From positions 38,480-102,479 of the forward strand of contig CAAGED010000053.1 of assembly GCA_900768505.1 (NCBI GenBank): 64,000 nt of DNA. The letters run 5' to 3'. The DNA is from Lentisphaeria bacterium. GTDB taxonomy: Bacteria > Verrucomicrobiota > Lentisphaeria > Victivallales > Victivallaceae. Numbering within the stretch: the stretch's first letter is position 1; each line of letters begins with the position of its first letter. Shown piece by piece: positions 53,668 through 63,012 of this stretch. The position numbers and the translations under genes are program-made. The notes under the pieces were generated by a model, which saw only the letters and a program-made list of their open reading frames with translations, was not told the DNA's origin and ran no database searches.

Positions 53668-55226
53668 GTATTCATCTTTCAAAAGAAGAGTCTATATTCC
53701 GTAATGATCTGCTCTTTTGTCCGGACTACAAGACAATTGACCTGGATCATACACTTTCAAATTTGTTCATGCAGATCCGGCATGAAGGGCGGCGGGTAAA
53801 AACAGCTTTTAAAGGTGAATATACTCTTGAGACTGTTATGGCTTATATGAAGAATCTGGAAAAAGAAGATGCTTTTTCCGGCGTTGATGAATATCAGGAT
53901 ATGGTAAAAACTTGGGTGAGATGCAATTTGACAAATCTTGCATTTCGCGGGAACCACGCTAAAGAAAAATTTTCTTCCTTGCGTCCGTTGCATTTGGAAA
54001 CTTTTCTAATTCAAAATGTAAAGCATAACCGCGATTACTTTACTGCTGATCAACTGTATTATATGCTCCGTACACAACCTGAGATTTTGGAGCGACTTAA
54101 TAAATACCTGGGAAAAGGGTATGATAAACTGTTGCATCAATTGCAGAGTAATCAGGGACTGGATATTGATACTGTCGCTCTTTTACATCTTGTGAAAAAT
54201 TTAAAGACAGATATCCGATCCCAGGTCCAGACCCGGTTAATCAGACCTTTTCTGGAAAAACAGGCAGAACTTTATGCGGAAGATATTTTGCGTTTACTCT
54301 CTTACCAAGATGAAATTCCGCGAAACGTCATGATGGACTATCTGCGGATATTGTCAGGATTCCACTTGGCTCTCTATTTTTACAAATTGGTATATTTGCT
54401 TCCCAAAATGGAGCAAGCCGGAACGCGTGATATCCAGGATGATTGGAGTATGGTTCTCGATGTTTCCGGTTTGTTGGAAAGTTCCATGAGCAAGATCGCC
54501 TGTCAAGACATGGAAAACCAATTAAATGGCTTAAATGCTTATATCAGGGCGACCTTTGCTTTTAATGCTGTTCGTAGCAGAGTTAAAAACAGTACGCCGA
54601 CGAAACAGGATGACGTTGATTACATTCTGGATCTGATAAAAAATCCTCCCGCTGATTCAAACGTTTATTTTGAATGGCAGTTGAAGAATGTTTATGACAG
54701 ATTTGCCGAAGATGAAGAGGATGAACGTATCGAACTGCAGAAGTATTTACAATATGAACAGGACAATTTTGCAAAATACGTTTCTCTGCTTCAGAAGGAA
54801 CGAGGGCAATATCAATATAAATTTGGTTTGCGTTTCATTGACAGCGTTTCCATGAAAAATTCAGAAAGCGCGTTGATGATCGGAGGTCGCAGCCGTAAAC
54901 ATGGCAGGCGCGGAGCTCTTGGTTCAAAACTCTTGGAGCTTCTGGTCCAGTTGCTGGTGCTGACCCCAAAAGCCGGAGGAGGTTTTGAAACTCAATCCTT
55001 GTCTGTTAGTGAACTCATCGAGCAGATTCGCAACAGATATGGTTTGATCATAGATGGAACTGGAGAAACGCGTTTCAACAATGCCGATGTTCAAACACAT
55101 CTCGCGTTCAGGGACAATGTAAATGCATTGAAAAATAAACTTCGACAGATCGGTTTTTACACAGACTTGAGTGATGCCGGATCATTGCAGAAAATCAGAC
55201 CAAGATATCAGGTGAAGTCATGTTAA
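53664..55226 (+). CDS. mad7: Unknown defence-operon protein, 520 aa (MAD7-like)
   Basis: I recognise no catalytic domain. The protein is mostly helical and charged, with no signal or membrane segment. A glycine/basic block SALMIGGRSRKHGRRGALG near residue 410 precedes a winged-helix-like C-terminal part (SVSELIEQIRNRYGLIIDG). It overlaps the kinase gene by four bases and the ATPase gene by seven, so it should be made in step with both. In MADS the gene between kinase and ATPase is MAD7, without a defined domain, which agrees with this position and size. Confidence 0.65.
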   Translation: MSIHLSKEESIFRNDLLFCPDYKTIDLDHTLSNLFMQIRHEGRRVKTAFKGEYTLETVMAYMKNLEKEDAFSGVDEYQDMVKTWVRCNLTNLAFRGNHAKEKFSSLRPLHLETFLIQNVKHNRDYFTADQLYYMLRTQPEILERLNKYLGKGYDKLLHQLQSNQGLDIDTVALLHLVKNLKTDIRSQVQTRLIRPFLEKQAELYAEDILRLLSYQDEIPRNVMMDYLRILSGFHLALYFYKLVYLLPKMEQAGTRDIQDDWSMVLDVSGLLESSMSKIACQDMENQLNGLNAYIRATFAFNAVRSRVKNSTPTKQDDVDYILDLIKNPPADSNVYFEWQLKNVYDRFAEDEEDERIELQKYLQYEQDNFAKYVSLLQKERGQYQYKFGLRFIDSVSMKNSESALMIGGRSRKHGRRGALGSKLLELLVQLLVLTPKAGGGFETQSLSVSELIEQIRNRYGLIIDGTGETRFNNADVQTHLAFRDNVNALKNKLRQIGFYTDLSDAGSLQKIRPRYQVKSC

Positions 55227-58200
55227 ATATTCATCAAATTTATCACGAAGAACTGCGGAACGCAATTGCCCGGAAATTTGCAAAAGTTTTTATCCAAGCA
55301 ACTCGCGGAACATGCTTAAAGTTGTCAAATTTATCTTTGGACGACATGATTGCTCTGCGTAAAAGTTTGTCTGAAAAATATTCTGACCTTATGATTGTTA
55401 TTCTTGCGGAGCAAGATGATTCCAGTCAGGGCTACGTTTCAGCGACTCATTTGATCGAACTTCGAAACAGTGAGGAACAAGCTCTGCTTGCTTTAATTTC
55501 TTCTGGTTTGCAAACCCCTGCGGAAGATTCCTATGGCAATGCAACATTCAATGACCTGGATATTTCAAATATTGACGGCGAGATTATCTCCGAACTTTAT
55601 GCACAGGTTCCGAGTGCTTTACGTGATTATATCATGGAGGCATTAAGAAATTCAACGCCAGGATTTGACATTACTCATTTGATATTTTTCTTGTTGACGA
55701 TACGCGCTCAAAGCTGGGAAAAATCTGCAATCGGATATAATTTAGACTATTTTGGTCTTATCCCGGATACAACCATTACAAACAGCGTTATAGAATGGTC
55801 AAGACGTTTGGTATATAATCGTCGCTGTGCTGGTATTATCAATGATTTCTCCCTTTCTGTTCCGGATCGTATTCGGGCATTGCCTATTTCCGAAGATAGT
55901 AATCAGCGGGAACTGGCCTCATTTTTGAACAATATTGATACGACTGACAAATTTGAGTTGATGCACGAAATTCACAACAGTCCTGATTTTGCAAAACTCG
56001 ACTTTGCCTGCTGGGAGCTGCCGGAAATAGAAAACAGTGCCTTGTTGAAAATTTCCGTAGGCGATGTGCAGAGTAAAGAATTCGTCTACGACGGGACTGA
56101 TAAGGTACTGCGTGTTCAACAGGGGAAAAATGTATCTGTAAAAATCAGGATAAATACCGATCCCGCACCTAAAGATTTTCCAACCTTAAAAACTTTCAAA
56201 ATCAAGTTGGTTACAACTGATGGACATGAAGAATATAAGGACGTTAAAACGGTCAAAGTAACAGAAAATAACCGTAGTTATCGGGATGTTACGATTAAAA
56301 TTTCTGCAAACGTATTTGAAGAAGGTACCTTTTATTTTCGCATTGTAGGCGAAGATGAATCCGGAGCCCAGCTAAATACTGAAGATGATTTCCGCGATGA
56401 GCATATAAATTCTCTTTGGCTCCAGGAAAAAGAAACCAAAGGTACTGACGCGAATTATCAAGATTTCAAGGATCAGCATCAGGCAAAAACTACCAATGAA
56501 ACAGATGACCTCCGCCTTCAGTTTATCGAAGGTGGAGAAGTCGAAGATGATGGTTTTACTTTTCCTCCAAGCAGAAAAGATAAGCTGGCGAATGCTTTAC
56601 AAGCATACTTCCGGTATCGAATTGACGGTTTGAAAAGTACAAAAAATCAAGAATTTCCTCAAACAACGTCCGACACAGCATTATGGCAAAATACTTCCGG
56701 GTTGGGACTTCAATCAACATTTTTATTGAAATTTGGGGTTAACCATAACTATCAAATTCAAATTTCTTCCAAACTCCGCGAACTCGAAAGAATATTCTTA
56801 GAGCACTGTTCTGAAATTGGCAACGTGGAATGTACCCTGCATGTCAATTCTACCAACGCCAGTTTCCCATATAAAGATTTTATTCCTTTTACAGGTGACG
56901 AAATTTCGAAGCTCCTGTGTTTGCGAGACAAAGTTTTCCGATCAATTATGGCATCTGCGCCTGAGGATAGCGGTATTTTTGAAACTTGGCTTGATCTTGC
57001 CAGACCAGAAGTTATTGATTTGGTAAGAGAATATATACGCTGTTACACCGATGTACTCAATCAATTTCAGAACAACAATACTCCTGCAGATGTTTTGGAG
57101 AAAGTACAAAATTGGGATATTGTCGACATTCAAACGCAAGTTGACGATGGGCAGAATATTCATGTAAAGTTACTGTCTCCGCTGCATCCTTTGCGCTTGA
57201 CATGGTTTATTAATCTCTGGGATCTTTTTACTTCTTGGGAAAACAAAACCATTGAAAACAAAAAACATAAAAAAGAATGGACCAAAGAATTGATCGGGCT
57301 GTTCTTGGGGGATATATACCCGTCAAATAACACATTGATTTTAGCAAACAATTCCCTTTCTTATTATCAATACGCTGGAGAATTGAGTTTCGGTTGGGGA
57401 ATCTTTTTTGAATCCGAAAATAAAAAGGCAAATTTGGAACTCTCTTGCGATCGTCAGGTAAAGATTTATATTTCGGAACTATTAAATCTTGCTTGCGAAT
57501 CAAGAATTGATTCCGACGTCAGTCAAACATTGATCGAACGTTATATTCTTGATTATCTCAAACAACATCCATATACCAGCAAGGCTGTTATTAACATATT
57601 TAACCCTGGTGATGGAGCGAGCTTTGTTAAAGCGATTGTAGCGTTGGAACAAAAACTTCCAGATCAATACCAATATGAATTCAGACTGTGCTGTGAAAAT
57701 AGCTTTGTTGCACCTGGCGAAGCATTTAGAGATTTGATGAACCCCGAAAGCAATGTTTCAGACAAAGCGGAAAACTTTTCTTCTGTCGCAGCTAACAGAT
57801 TATTCCCCAAGATCAGATTTTCATTAAATAAAATGTCTGATTTTGTGCAGAATCCATTTGATTATGTGGCTAATTTGTCATTCCTTATAAACCCGTTTTC
57901 AGCGAAATGTGATCTGCTTCCTGTTGACGAAAACGCAATGTCAGATTCTCTCAATGGGCTCATTGTAAAAAGTCAAACTTCAGTGCATTCGGACGCAGAT
58001 TCCATTCAATGGTGGAGAACAGTATTTTGCTCTGAAAATAGCAAAGGTAAGCCAGAGTTTTACCATACTGGAAATCAGTTACTGAATATGATACAGCAGG
58101 TAACTGCCGCTGTAATTAATCCGCAAAAAAGTAAAAACTTGTATCCTGGAACCGTTGTTGCGATTAAAGCAGCCGAAAAAACGCTGCTTTCGTTGATCCA

Positions 58201-60610
58201 TGATTGTTCCGATTGGGTAATTACTTTTGATAAAAGTATTGGACCAGAAATTTTTGATTCTAAAAACGATGGTTCAGATAACCCATACCTTTTGGACTAT
58301 ATACCATCAAGGGAACTCAATGGCATTTCCGCATTTTTGACTACAAAACCGGAAATGGAAGCATATAGTTTCCTGTATTCTTATTTGCAGAAAATTGGCT
58401 TGGACAGTTTGTGCGATCCTGAAAGTTTACTGTTGATACTTGAAGATATAAGAACAATTAGTGGATCTTTGTTATTGCAAGCAATATCAACAAACAACAA
58501 GGCTTTTGAGGTCATTGGAATGGCTTTAACTAAGCGATTGTTGGAAAAGAAAGGATATTTGAATAATGCGTTCTTAGTGCCTCTGGATCTTCATAAGGAT
58601 CTCTTTAATCTGCAGGATCAAGAAACTAAAGAACGTGCTGATTTGATGGTTGTTCAAATTGACCCCAAGTCAAGAGAACTGCATTTTGATGTCGTGGAAA
58701 TAAAATGTCGAGCCACGTTGATAGGGGAAGAAGAGCTTTTTGTTAAGATATCAGAACAAATAAACCGTTCTATAGAGGCCTTTAAAAAGCATTTCGAATT
58801 CAGTGAAAACTCCTTCGATGATCGACTCGACCGCGCTGTAAAATCTCTTGAATTGCAAAATCTGTTGGAATTTTATATCAAACGAGCAGGACGTTTTGGC
58901 CAGCTTTCCGATTCGGCTGAAAAACATTATTTGGAATTCTGTAAAACATTAAACGATGGTTATTCGCTAACGTTTGGAAAACTGCAAATAATATATAATT
59001 TCTCCGCTGAAAAGGATCATGAAAAAATTGAAAGTGATGATTTTACACGATATATCATCGGCAGAAATTTGATCAGTGACATCGTGACAGCTGAGGGAAC
59101 TTTGGCAACATTCAAACTTGAAGATAGTTTGAGAAAATTTGATTTACCAATCTTCGTAAAGCCGGGTATAGAAGAGTCTCATGAACCTGAAAAAGAGTCT
59201 CAGACTAAATCTGAAACTCAGGCCCCGAAAGATCAAAATAATGAATCTTCTACCGATAGCGCTTTACCGGTAACAGATCCATCAGATTCACAAAAAACAG
59301 AAATAGTAAGCGAAGAAAAGAAAAATTCTGTACAGGAAAGTGCCACAACTAATACCGAAAGTACAACAAACAATTCGGTAATTGAGCCTGTAAAATTTGA
59401 CACTATAATAGGAGGTTCGGCTGTAAATGTTTCGCAGTTGGGACTTCTTGGTATACAGAAGATCAATAATAAAAAAATTGCTTTGGATCTGGCAAAAACA
59501 ACTGCAATCAGTTTGTTTGGGGTCCAGGGCGCAGGTAAAAGTTACACTATTGGCACTGTCGCAGAAATGGTATTAAAGCAGATCAAAAATGTAAATCAAC
59601 TGCCAAGTCCGCTTGCCGGTGTTATTTTTCATTATAGTGAAAGTATGGATTATGCTCCAGAGTTTACTTCAATGAATAAACCCAACGATAATCCCGCTGA
59701 AATAGAAGCTCTTTTGGATTTTTACAACGCTCAGCCTGCGTCAGTACAAGATATTGTTCTTCTTGCTCCGAAAGATAAAATTGAAGAGCGCAAGGAACAA
59801 TATCCCAATCTTGATGTACAGACTATTGCTTTCAGTTCCAAAGAACTGGATGTCGCATCTTGGTTATTTTTGTTGGGAGCTGTCGGAAACGAAGCATTGT
59901 ACATTAAGCAAGTAAAAGCCTTAATGAAATCTATCCGCAATAACTTAACGCTTGAAAATATAAGAAAAGAAGTACAAAAATCCTCGATTCCTGACGAAAA
60001 GAAAAATCTTATTGAAGATCGCTTAAATCTTGCGCAAGAGTATATCAATGACGACTTTTCCTTAAAAGATGTATTACGCCCTGGCAGATTGGTCGTTGTT
60101 GACTTACGCGATGAATTCATTGAAAAAGATGATGCCTTGAAATTATTTGTTGTTATGCTCAATGTGTTTTCTGGTGTGAAGGCCGTTCAAGGGCAGCATT
60201 TCAATAAGTTTATTGTCTTTGACGAAGCTCATAAATATATGGACAATAAAGAACTCTCATCGACTATTGCCACAGCGATCAAAGAAATGAGACATAAGGG
60301 TGTGTCTATCATGATTGCCAGTCAAGATCCCACTGGCTTGCCTCCGGAAATTATTGAATTAAGTTCCATTTTGATAATGCACCGGTTTAATAGTCCAGCT
60401 TGGCTGAAGCACATTCAAAAAGCTATCACGCAAACAGCTGCGTTGACGCCTGCTGATCTCGCGGGATTAAAAACTGGTGAGGCTTTTATTTGGGCCAACG
60501 AATCCTCTGATCCTCAATTTACTTCACGTCCGCTGAAAGTAAAAACAAGACCGCGAGCAACGAAGCATGGTGGTGCAACCATTAATGCAACAGACAACGG
60601 GATCGGTTAA
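55220..60610 (+). CDS. mad8: Giant HerA-like ATPase with PD-(D/E)XK-like segment (MAD8-like)
   Basis: A 1796-aa protein. The N-terminal 1100 residues lack clear domains. Residues about 1139-1166 show D-x14-ExK in a nuclease-like setting (ADLMVVQID...HFDVVEIKCR), suggesting a PD-(D/E)XK fold. A Ser/Thr/Glu/Asn-rich linker (about 1315-1385) follows. The C-terminal ATPase has Walker A GVQGAGKSYT (about 1434), Walker B KFIVFDEAHKY (about 1663) and the HerA/FtsK-type IMIASQDPTGLPPEI motif. It likely translocates along DNA or remodels it. MAD8 is described as the ATP-binding protein closing the MADS operon. Its TAA lies about 40 bases before the DUF3990 gene. Confidence 0.8.
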   Translation: MLNIHQIYHEELRNAIARKFAKVFIQATRGTCLKLSNLSLDDMIALRKSLSEKYSDLMIVILAEQDDSSQGYVSATHLIELRNSEEQALLALISSGLQTPAEDSYGNATFNDLDISNIDGEIISELYAQVPSALRDYIMEALRNSTPGFDITHLIFFLLTIRAQSWEKSAIGYNLDYFGLIPDTTITNSVIEWSRRLVYNRRCAGIINDFSLSVPDRIRALPISEDSNQRELASFLNNIDTTDKFELMHEIHNSPDFAKLDFACWELPEIENSALLKISVGDVQSKEFVYDGTDKVLRVQQGKNVSVKIRINTDPAPKDFPTLKTFKIKLVTTDGHEEYKDVKTVKVTENNRSYRDVTIKISANVFEEGTFYFRIVGEDESGAQLNTEDDFRDEHINSLWLQEKETKGTDANYQDFKDQHQAKTTNETDDLRLQFIEGGEVEDDGFTFPPSRKDKLANALQAYFRYRIDGLKSTKNQEFPQTTSDTALWQNTSGLGLQSTFLLKFGVNHNYQIQISSKLRELERIFLEHCSEIGNVECTLHVNSTNASFPYKDFIPFTGDEISKLLCLRDKVFRSIMASAPEDSGIFETWLDLARPEVIDLVREYIRCYTDVLNQFQNNNTPADVLEKVQNWDIVDIQTQVDDGQNIHVKLLSPLHPLRLTWFINLWDLFTSWENKTIENKKHKKEWTKELIGLFLGDIYPSNNTLILANNSLSYYQYAGELSFGWGIFFESENKKANLELSCDRQVKIYISELLNLACESRIDSDVSQTLIERYILDYLKQHPYTSKAVINIFNPGDGASFVKAIVALEQKLPDQYQYEFRLCCENSFVAPGEAFRDLMNPESNVSDKAENFSSVAANRLFPKIRFSLNKMSDFVQNPFDYVANLSFLINPFSAKCDLLPVDENAMSDSLNGLIVKSQTSVHSDADSIQWWRTVFCSENSKGKPEFYHTGNQLLNMIQQVTAAVINPQKSKNLYPGTVVAIKAAEKTLLSLIHDCSDWVITFDKSIGPEIFDSKNDGSDNPYLLDYIPSRELNGISAFLTTKPEMEAYSFLYSYLQKIGLDSLCDPESLLLILEDIRTISGSLLLQAISTNNKAFEVIGMALTKRLLEKKGYLNNAFLVPLDLHKDLFNLQDQETKERADLMVVQIDPKSRELHFDVVEIKCRATLIGEEELFVKISEQINRSIEAFKKHFEFSENSFDDRLDRAVKSLELQNLLEFYIKRAGRFGQLSDSAEKHYLEFCKTLNDGYSLTFGKLQIIYNFSAEKDHEKIESDDFTRYIIGRNLISDIVTAEGTLATFKLEDSLRKFDLPIFVKPGIEESHEPEKESQTKSETQAPKDQNNESSTDSALPVTDPSDSQKTEIVSEEKKNSVQESATTNTESTTNNSVIEPVKFDTIIGGSAVNVSQLGLLGIQKINNKKIALDLAKTTAISLFGVQGAGKSYTIGTVAEMVLKQIKNVNQLPSPLAGVIFHYSESMDYAPEFTSMNKPNDNPAEIEALLDFYNAQPASVQDIVLLAPKDKIEERKEQYPNLDVQTIAFSSKELDVASWLFLLGAVGNEALYIKQVKALMKSIRNNLTLENIRKEVQKSSIPDEKKNLIEDRLNLAQEYINDDFSLKDVLRPGRLVVVDLRDEFIEKDDALKLFVVMLNVFSGVKAVQGQHFNKFIVFDEAHKYMDNKELSSTIATAIKEMRHKGVSIMIASQDPTGLPPEIIELSSILIMHRFNSPAWLKHIQKAITQTAALTPADLAGLKTGEAFIWANESSDPQFTSRPLKVKTRPRATKHGGATINATDNGIG

Positions 60611-60651
60611 CCATATTTAGACTTAAAAAGCATCGTAACATTGGAGAAAAA

Positions 60652-61131
60652 ATGAAACTATATCACGGAAGTAATATTAAGGTACAGAAACCGCAGATTT
60701 TGATATCTGATCGAAAACTGGATTTCGGGACCGGCTTTTATCTGACATCCAGCCTTGAACAAGCAGAACGTTGGGCTGAACTGACTGCTGATCGTCGTGG
60801 AACCGGAAAGCCGACAATTTCTGTTTATGAATTTGATGAAACAAAACTTGCTGAGTTGAAAATCCTCAAGTTTGAAAAAGCGAATAAAAAATGGTTAGAT
60901 TTTGTTGTTGCTAATCGAGATAATGCAGTTGACGATCAAAAATGGGATATTGTTATAGGGCCGGTAGCAAATGATAGAACAATGCCAGTAATACGGTTAT
61001 TTATCGCAAAGGTATATACAGCAGCTGAAGCCTTGAGGCGCTTGTTGCCACAAAAATTGCACGATCAATATACATTCAAAACTCAAGCAGCCCTACAGTT
61101 TCTGAAATTTCAGGAGGTTATTGAAAAATGA
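60652..61131 (+). CDS. DUF3990 family, ADP-ribosyltransferase-like toxin
   Basis: A 159-aa protein opening with LYHGSNIKVQKPQILISDR and FGTGFYLTSSLEQAERWAEL (separate segments). This is the pattern of DUF3990 and the wider ADP-ribosyltransferase fold: HGS, GFYLT and the QA..WA helix. Such proteins are thought to modify a cellular target. The gene overlaps a small partner by four bases, and a DUF3791 gene follows, a frequent companion. It may be a toxin whose neighbours neutralise it, attached to the defence operon as an addiction or abortive-infection module. GGAG lies ahead of the ATG. Confidence 0.75.
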   Translation: MKLYHGSNIKVQKPQILISDRKLDFGTGFYLTSSLEQAERWAELTADRRGTGKPTISVYEFDETKLAELKILKFEKANKKWLDFVVANRDNAVDDQKWDIVIGPVANDRTMPVIRLFIAKVYTAAEALRRLLPQKLHDQYTFKTQAALQFLKFQEVIEK

Positions 61132-61379
61132 GTTTAAAAGATGATATGGTCATGATGCTGGATTATTACGACAAAGAGGTAGTCAGACTGATTTGCAACA
61201 AATATGGGTATTCACAGAAAGATGCATTGAGAAAATTTCTTGCTTCTGAAACATATCGTATGCTCAGAGATCCTCAGCTTGCGATGTGGGACTTTAGCCC
61301 CGTTGGAGTTTTTGACATGTGGGAAAGTGAGCAAGTCACAGGCAATCCCAGAAACTCTCTTTACATAAGGAGGGATTGA
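61128..61379 (+). CDS. Small acidic partner of the DUF3990 protein (83 aa)
   Basis: The 83-aa sequence (DYYDKEVVRLICNKYGYSQKDALRKFLASETYRML, shown here as a general region near residues 12-47) resembles small antitoxin-like proteins found between DUF3990 and DUF3791 genes. The four-base overlap with DUF3990 implies fixed stoichiometry. No DNA-binding motif is seen. Confidence 0.6.
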   Translation: MSLKDDMVMMLDYYDKEVVRLICNKYGYSQKDALRKFLASETYRMLRDPQLAMWDFSPVGVFDMWESEQVTGNPRNSLYIRRD

Positions 61380-61380
61380 G

Positions 61381-61593
61381 ATGAACGAACTTGATAAAGA
61401 AATGGTTTTTTTTATTTATCTGCTGGAAAATTATGCGGCGTATAAAAACTCCAGTGCGGATCAAGTCCTGAAAAAATGGGATAATGCTGGCATAACAGAT
61501 TTTATATACAATATGTACGAGCGTTATCATAGTGAAGATCTGCAAAACGCTTTTGATGACATCGACTGCTGGCTGGCAAGTAAAGCGACTTAA
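61381..61593 (+). CDS. DUF3791 family protein
   Basis: A 70-aa protein with the family pattern EMVFFIYLLENYAAYKNSSA and ITDFIYNMYERYHSEDL. DUF3791 genes commonly follow DUF3990 genes and are candidate antitoxins. The start is one base after the preceding stop, with a GGA-containing ribosome site. Confidence 0.68.
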   Translation: MNELDKEMVFFIYLLENYAAYKNSSADQVLKKWDNAGITDFIYNMYERYHSEDLQNAFDDIDCWLASKAT

Positions 61594-61638
61594 TAAGCAT
61601 TTTGAAACGAAATAAAATAACAAGGAGTATTGCATCCT

Positions 61639-62982
61639 ATGGAATTTGATATAGAACGACAGATAGAGAAGATACCCATAGAAAATTCAAAAAAACAATT
61701 TACAGCAGTATTTCAACTGTATGCGATTGGAAACTATCGAGCCTGTCTTGTAATGCTTTGGTCATGTATCGTTTGCGATCTTCTTAACAAACTGAATTCA
61801 AGCGTTGTTTTACATGAAGATACGATTGCGAAAAGCATTATGAAAGATGTTGATCGCAATAGAACTGGAGATAATTTTCGTGTCGATTGGGAAATTATCT
61901 TTGTCGAGGAGTTAAAGAAACGTACTAAATTCTTCTCAGATATCGCCTATAAGCAAATCAGGGAAATTCAACAACATCGCCATTGGTGCGCCCATCCTAC
62001 TTTTAATGATAATTACGATCTTTATGAACCAAGTAAGGATTTGTGCCGAGACCATATGCTTCTTGCACTACAAAATGTATTATTGCGTCCTTCTTTTATG
62101 ACAAAACAACTAACTGAGCTTGTATTAACTTCTCTGTCCAATATTCGTGAATACAATTATGATGAAACTACTGTAGGGCGTTTTTTAGAAGAGAAATACC
62201 TAAAAAATATCCCAGAAGATCTCAAGAACAAATTATTTAGAGATATGTGGCACATTGTTTTTGCGACTGAAGAAACTGGCGAGGCGACACTTAATCGCAC
62301 ATTGGGGATGTGGGTGATAAAATATTTGCTCAATAAAGATCGTAACTTGTTAAGTTTATTAGATAGTGAAAACGTATATTATAGCAAAATTTCTTATAAG
62401 ACGGATGTATTAGAAACTTTTTTGTCTTTTATATCTTTTTTCCCTACGATATGGACAAAACTCACAGATTCGTGCAAAATTTTGCTTAAAAGTGAAATTA
62501 AAAAACATGATGTATTAGACTTTTTGGCAGTCTGTGTTGATGATAATTTACAAAAACATTTTGAAAGATTGCAAACAGAGCCTTTTTATAATGATGATGG
62601 ATCATTTTATGCCCAAAGACGATATACTGGCTTAAAACAATCTCATATTGAAGTGATGCTGAAAATAACTGAAGAGGATCTCGCGGCAAGAAATGCTCTT
62701 TGTCGATTCCTTGTAATGATACACACAAAATCAATAAGTTATGACATCGCAGATCTGACTTTTGAGCAAGTTATAAGTCCATATATTCTTAAGTTTTCAA
62801 AAGAGAATATCGAATTTCTGTTAGAGGGAATAAATAATAATTCGCAATGCCGTGAGCGTCGAGAAAGCAAATGCGCATTAAGGGAAATACAACAAGGTTG
62901 TTTGAAGAATAACATTGAAATAGAAACAGAACGTTATCCCTATATAAGTGGAATTGCGATGTTTGCTCAAGATAAAGTTTAA
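61639..62982 (+). CDS. HEPN-like protein with RX4H motif, unknown function
   Basis: The 447-aa protein has an N-terminal helical region (LYAIGNYRACLVMLWSCIV) followed by RHWCAHP near residue 115. This gives an R-x4-H, the signature of HEPN ribonucleases, in the expected position at the end of the third helix. The rest is helical without recognised domains. GGAG lies 11 bases before the ATG; an in-frame TTG is closer but too close to the site. Its place behind the DUF3990/DUF3791 genes and ahead of an McrA-type protein suggests a defence or abortive-infection role (inference). Confidence 0.55.
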   Translation: MEFDIERQIEKIPIENSKKQFTAVFQLYAIGNYRACLVMLWSCIVCDLLNKLNSSVVLHEDTIAKSIMKDVDRNRTGDNFRVDWEIIFVEELKKRTKFFSDIAYKQIREIQQHRHWCAHPTFNDNYDLYEPSKDLCRDHMLLALQNVLLRPSFMTKQLTELVLTSLSNIREYNYDETTVGRFLEEKYLKNIPEDLKNKLFRDMWHIVFATEETGEATLNRTLGMWVIKYLLNKDRNLLSLLDSENVYYSKISYKTDVLETFLSFISFFPTIWTKLTDSCKILLKSEIKKHDVLDFLAVCVDDNLQKHFERLQTEPFYNDDGSFYAQRRYTGLKQSHIEVMLKITEEDLAARNALCRFLVMIHTKSISYDIADLTFEQVISPYILKFSKENIEFLLEGINNNSQCRERRESKCALREIQQGCLKNNIEIETERYPYISGIAMFAQDKV

Positions 62983-63012
62983 TAGAATAAATGCTTATTA
63001 TATGCAAGAATA

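Noticed and set aside
49600..60610. BREX type 2 / Pgl system
   Set aside because: NERD plus kinase recalls PglW, but no PglZ phosphatase and no PglX-type large methylase are present, and the gene order fits MADS better.
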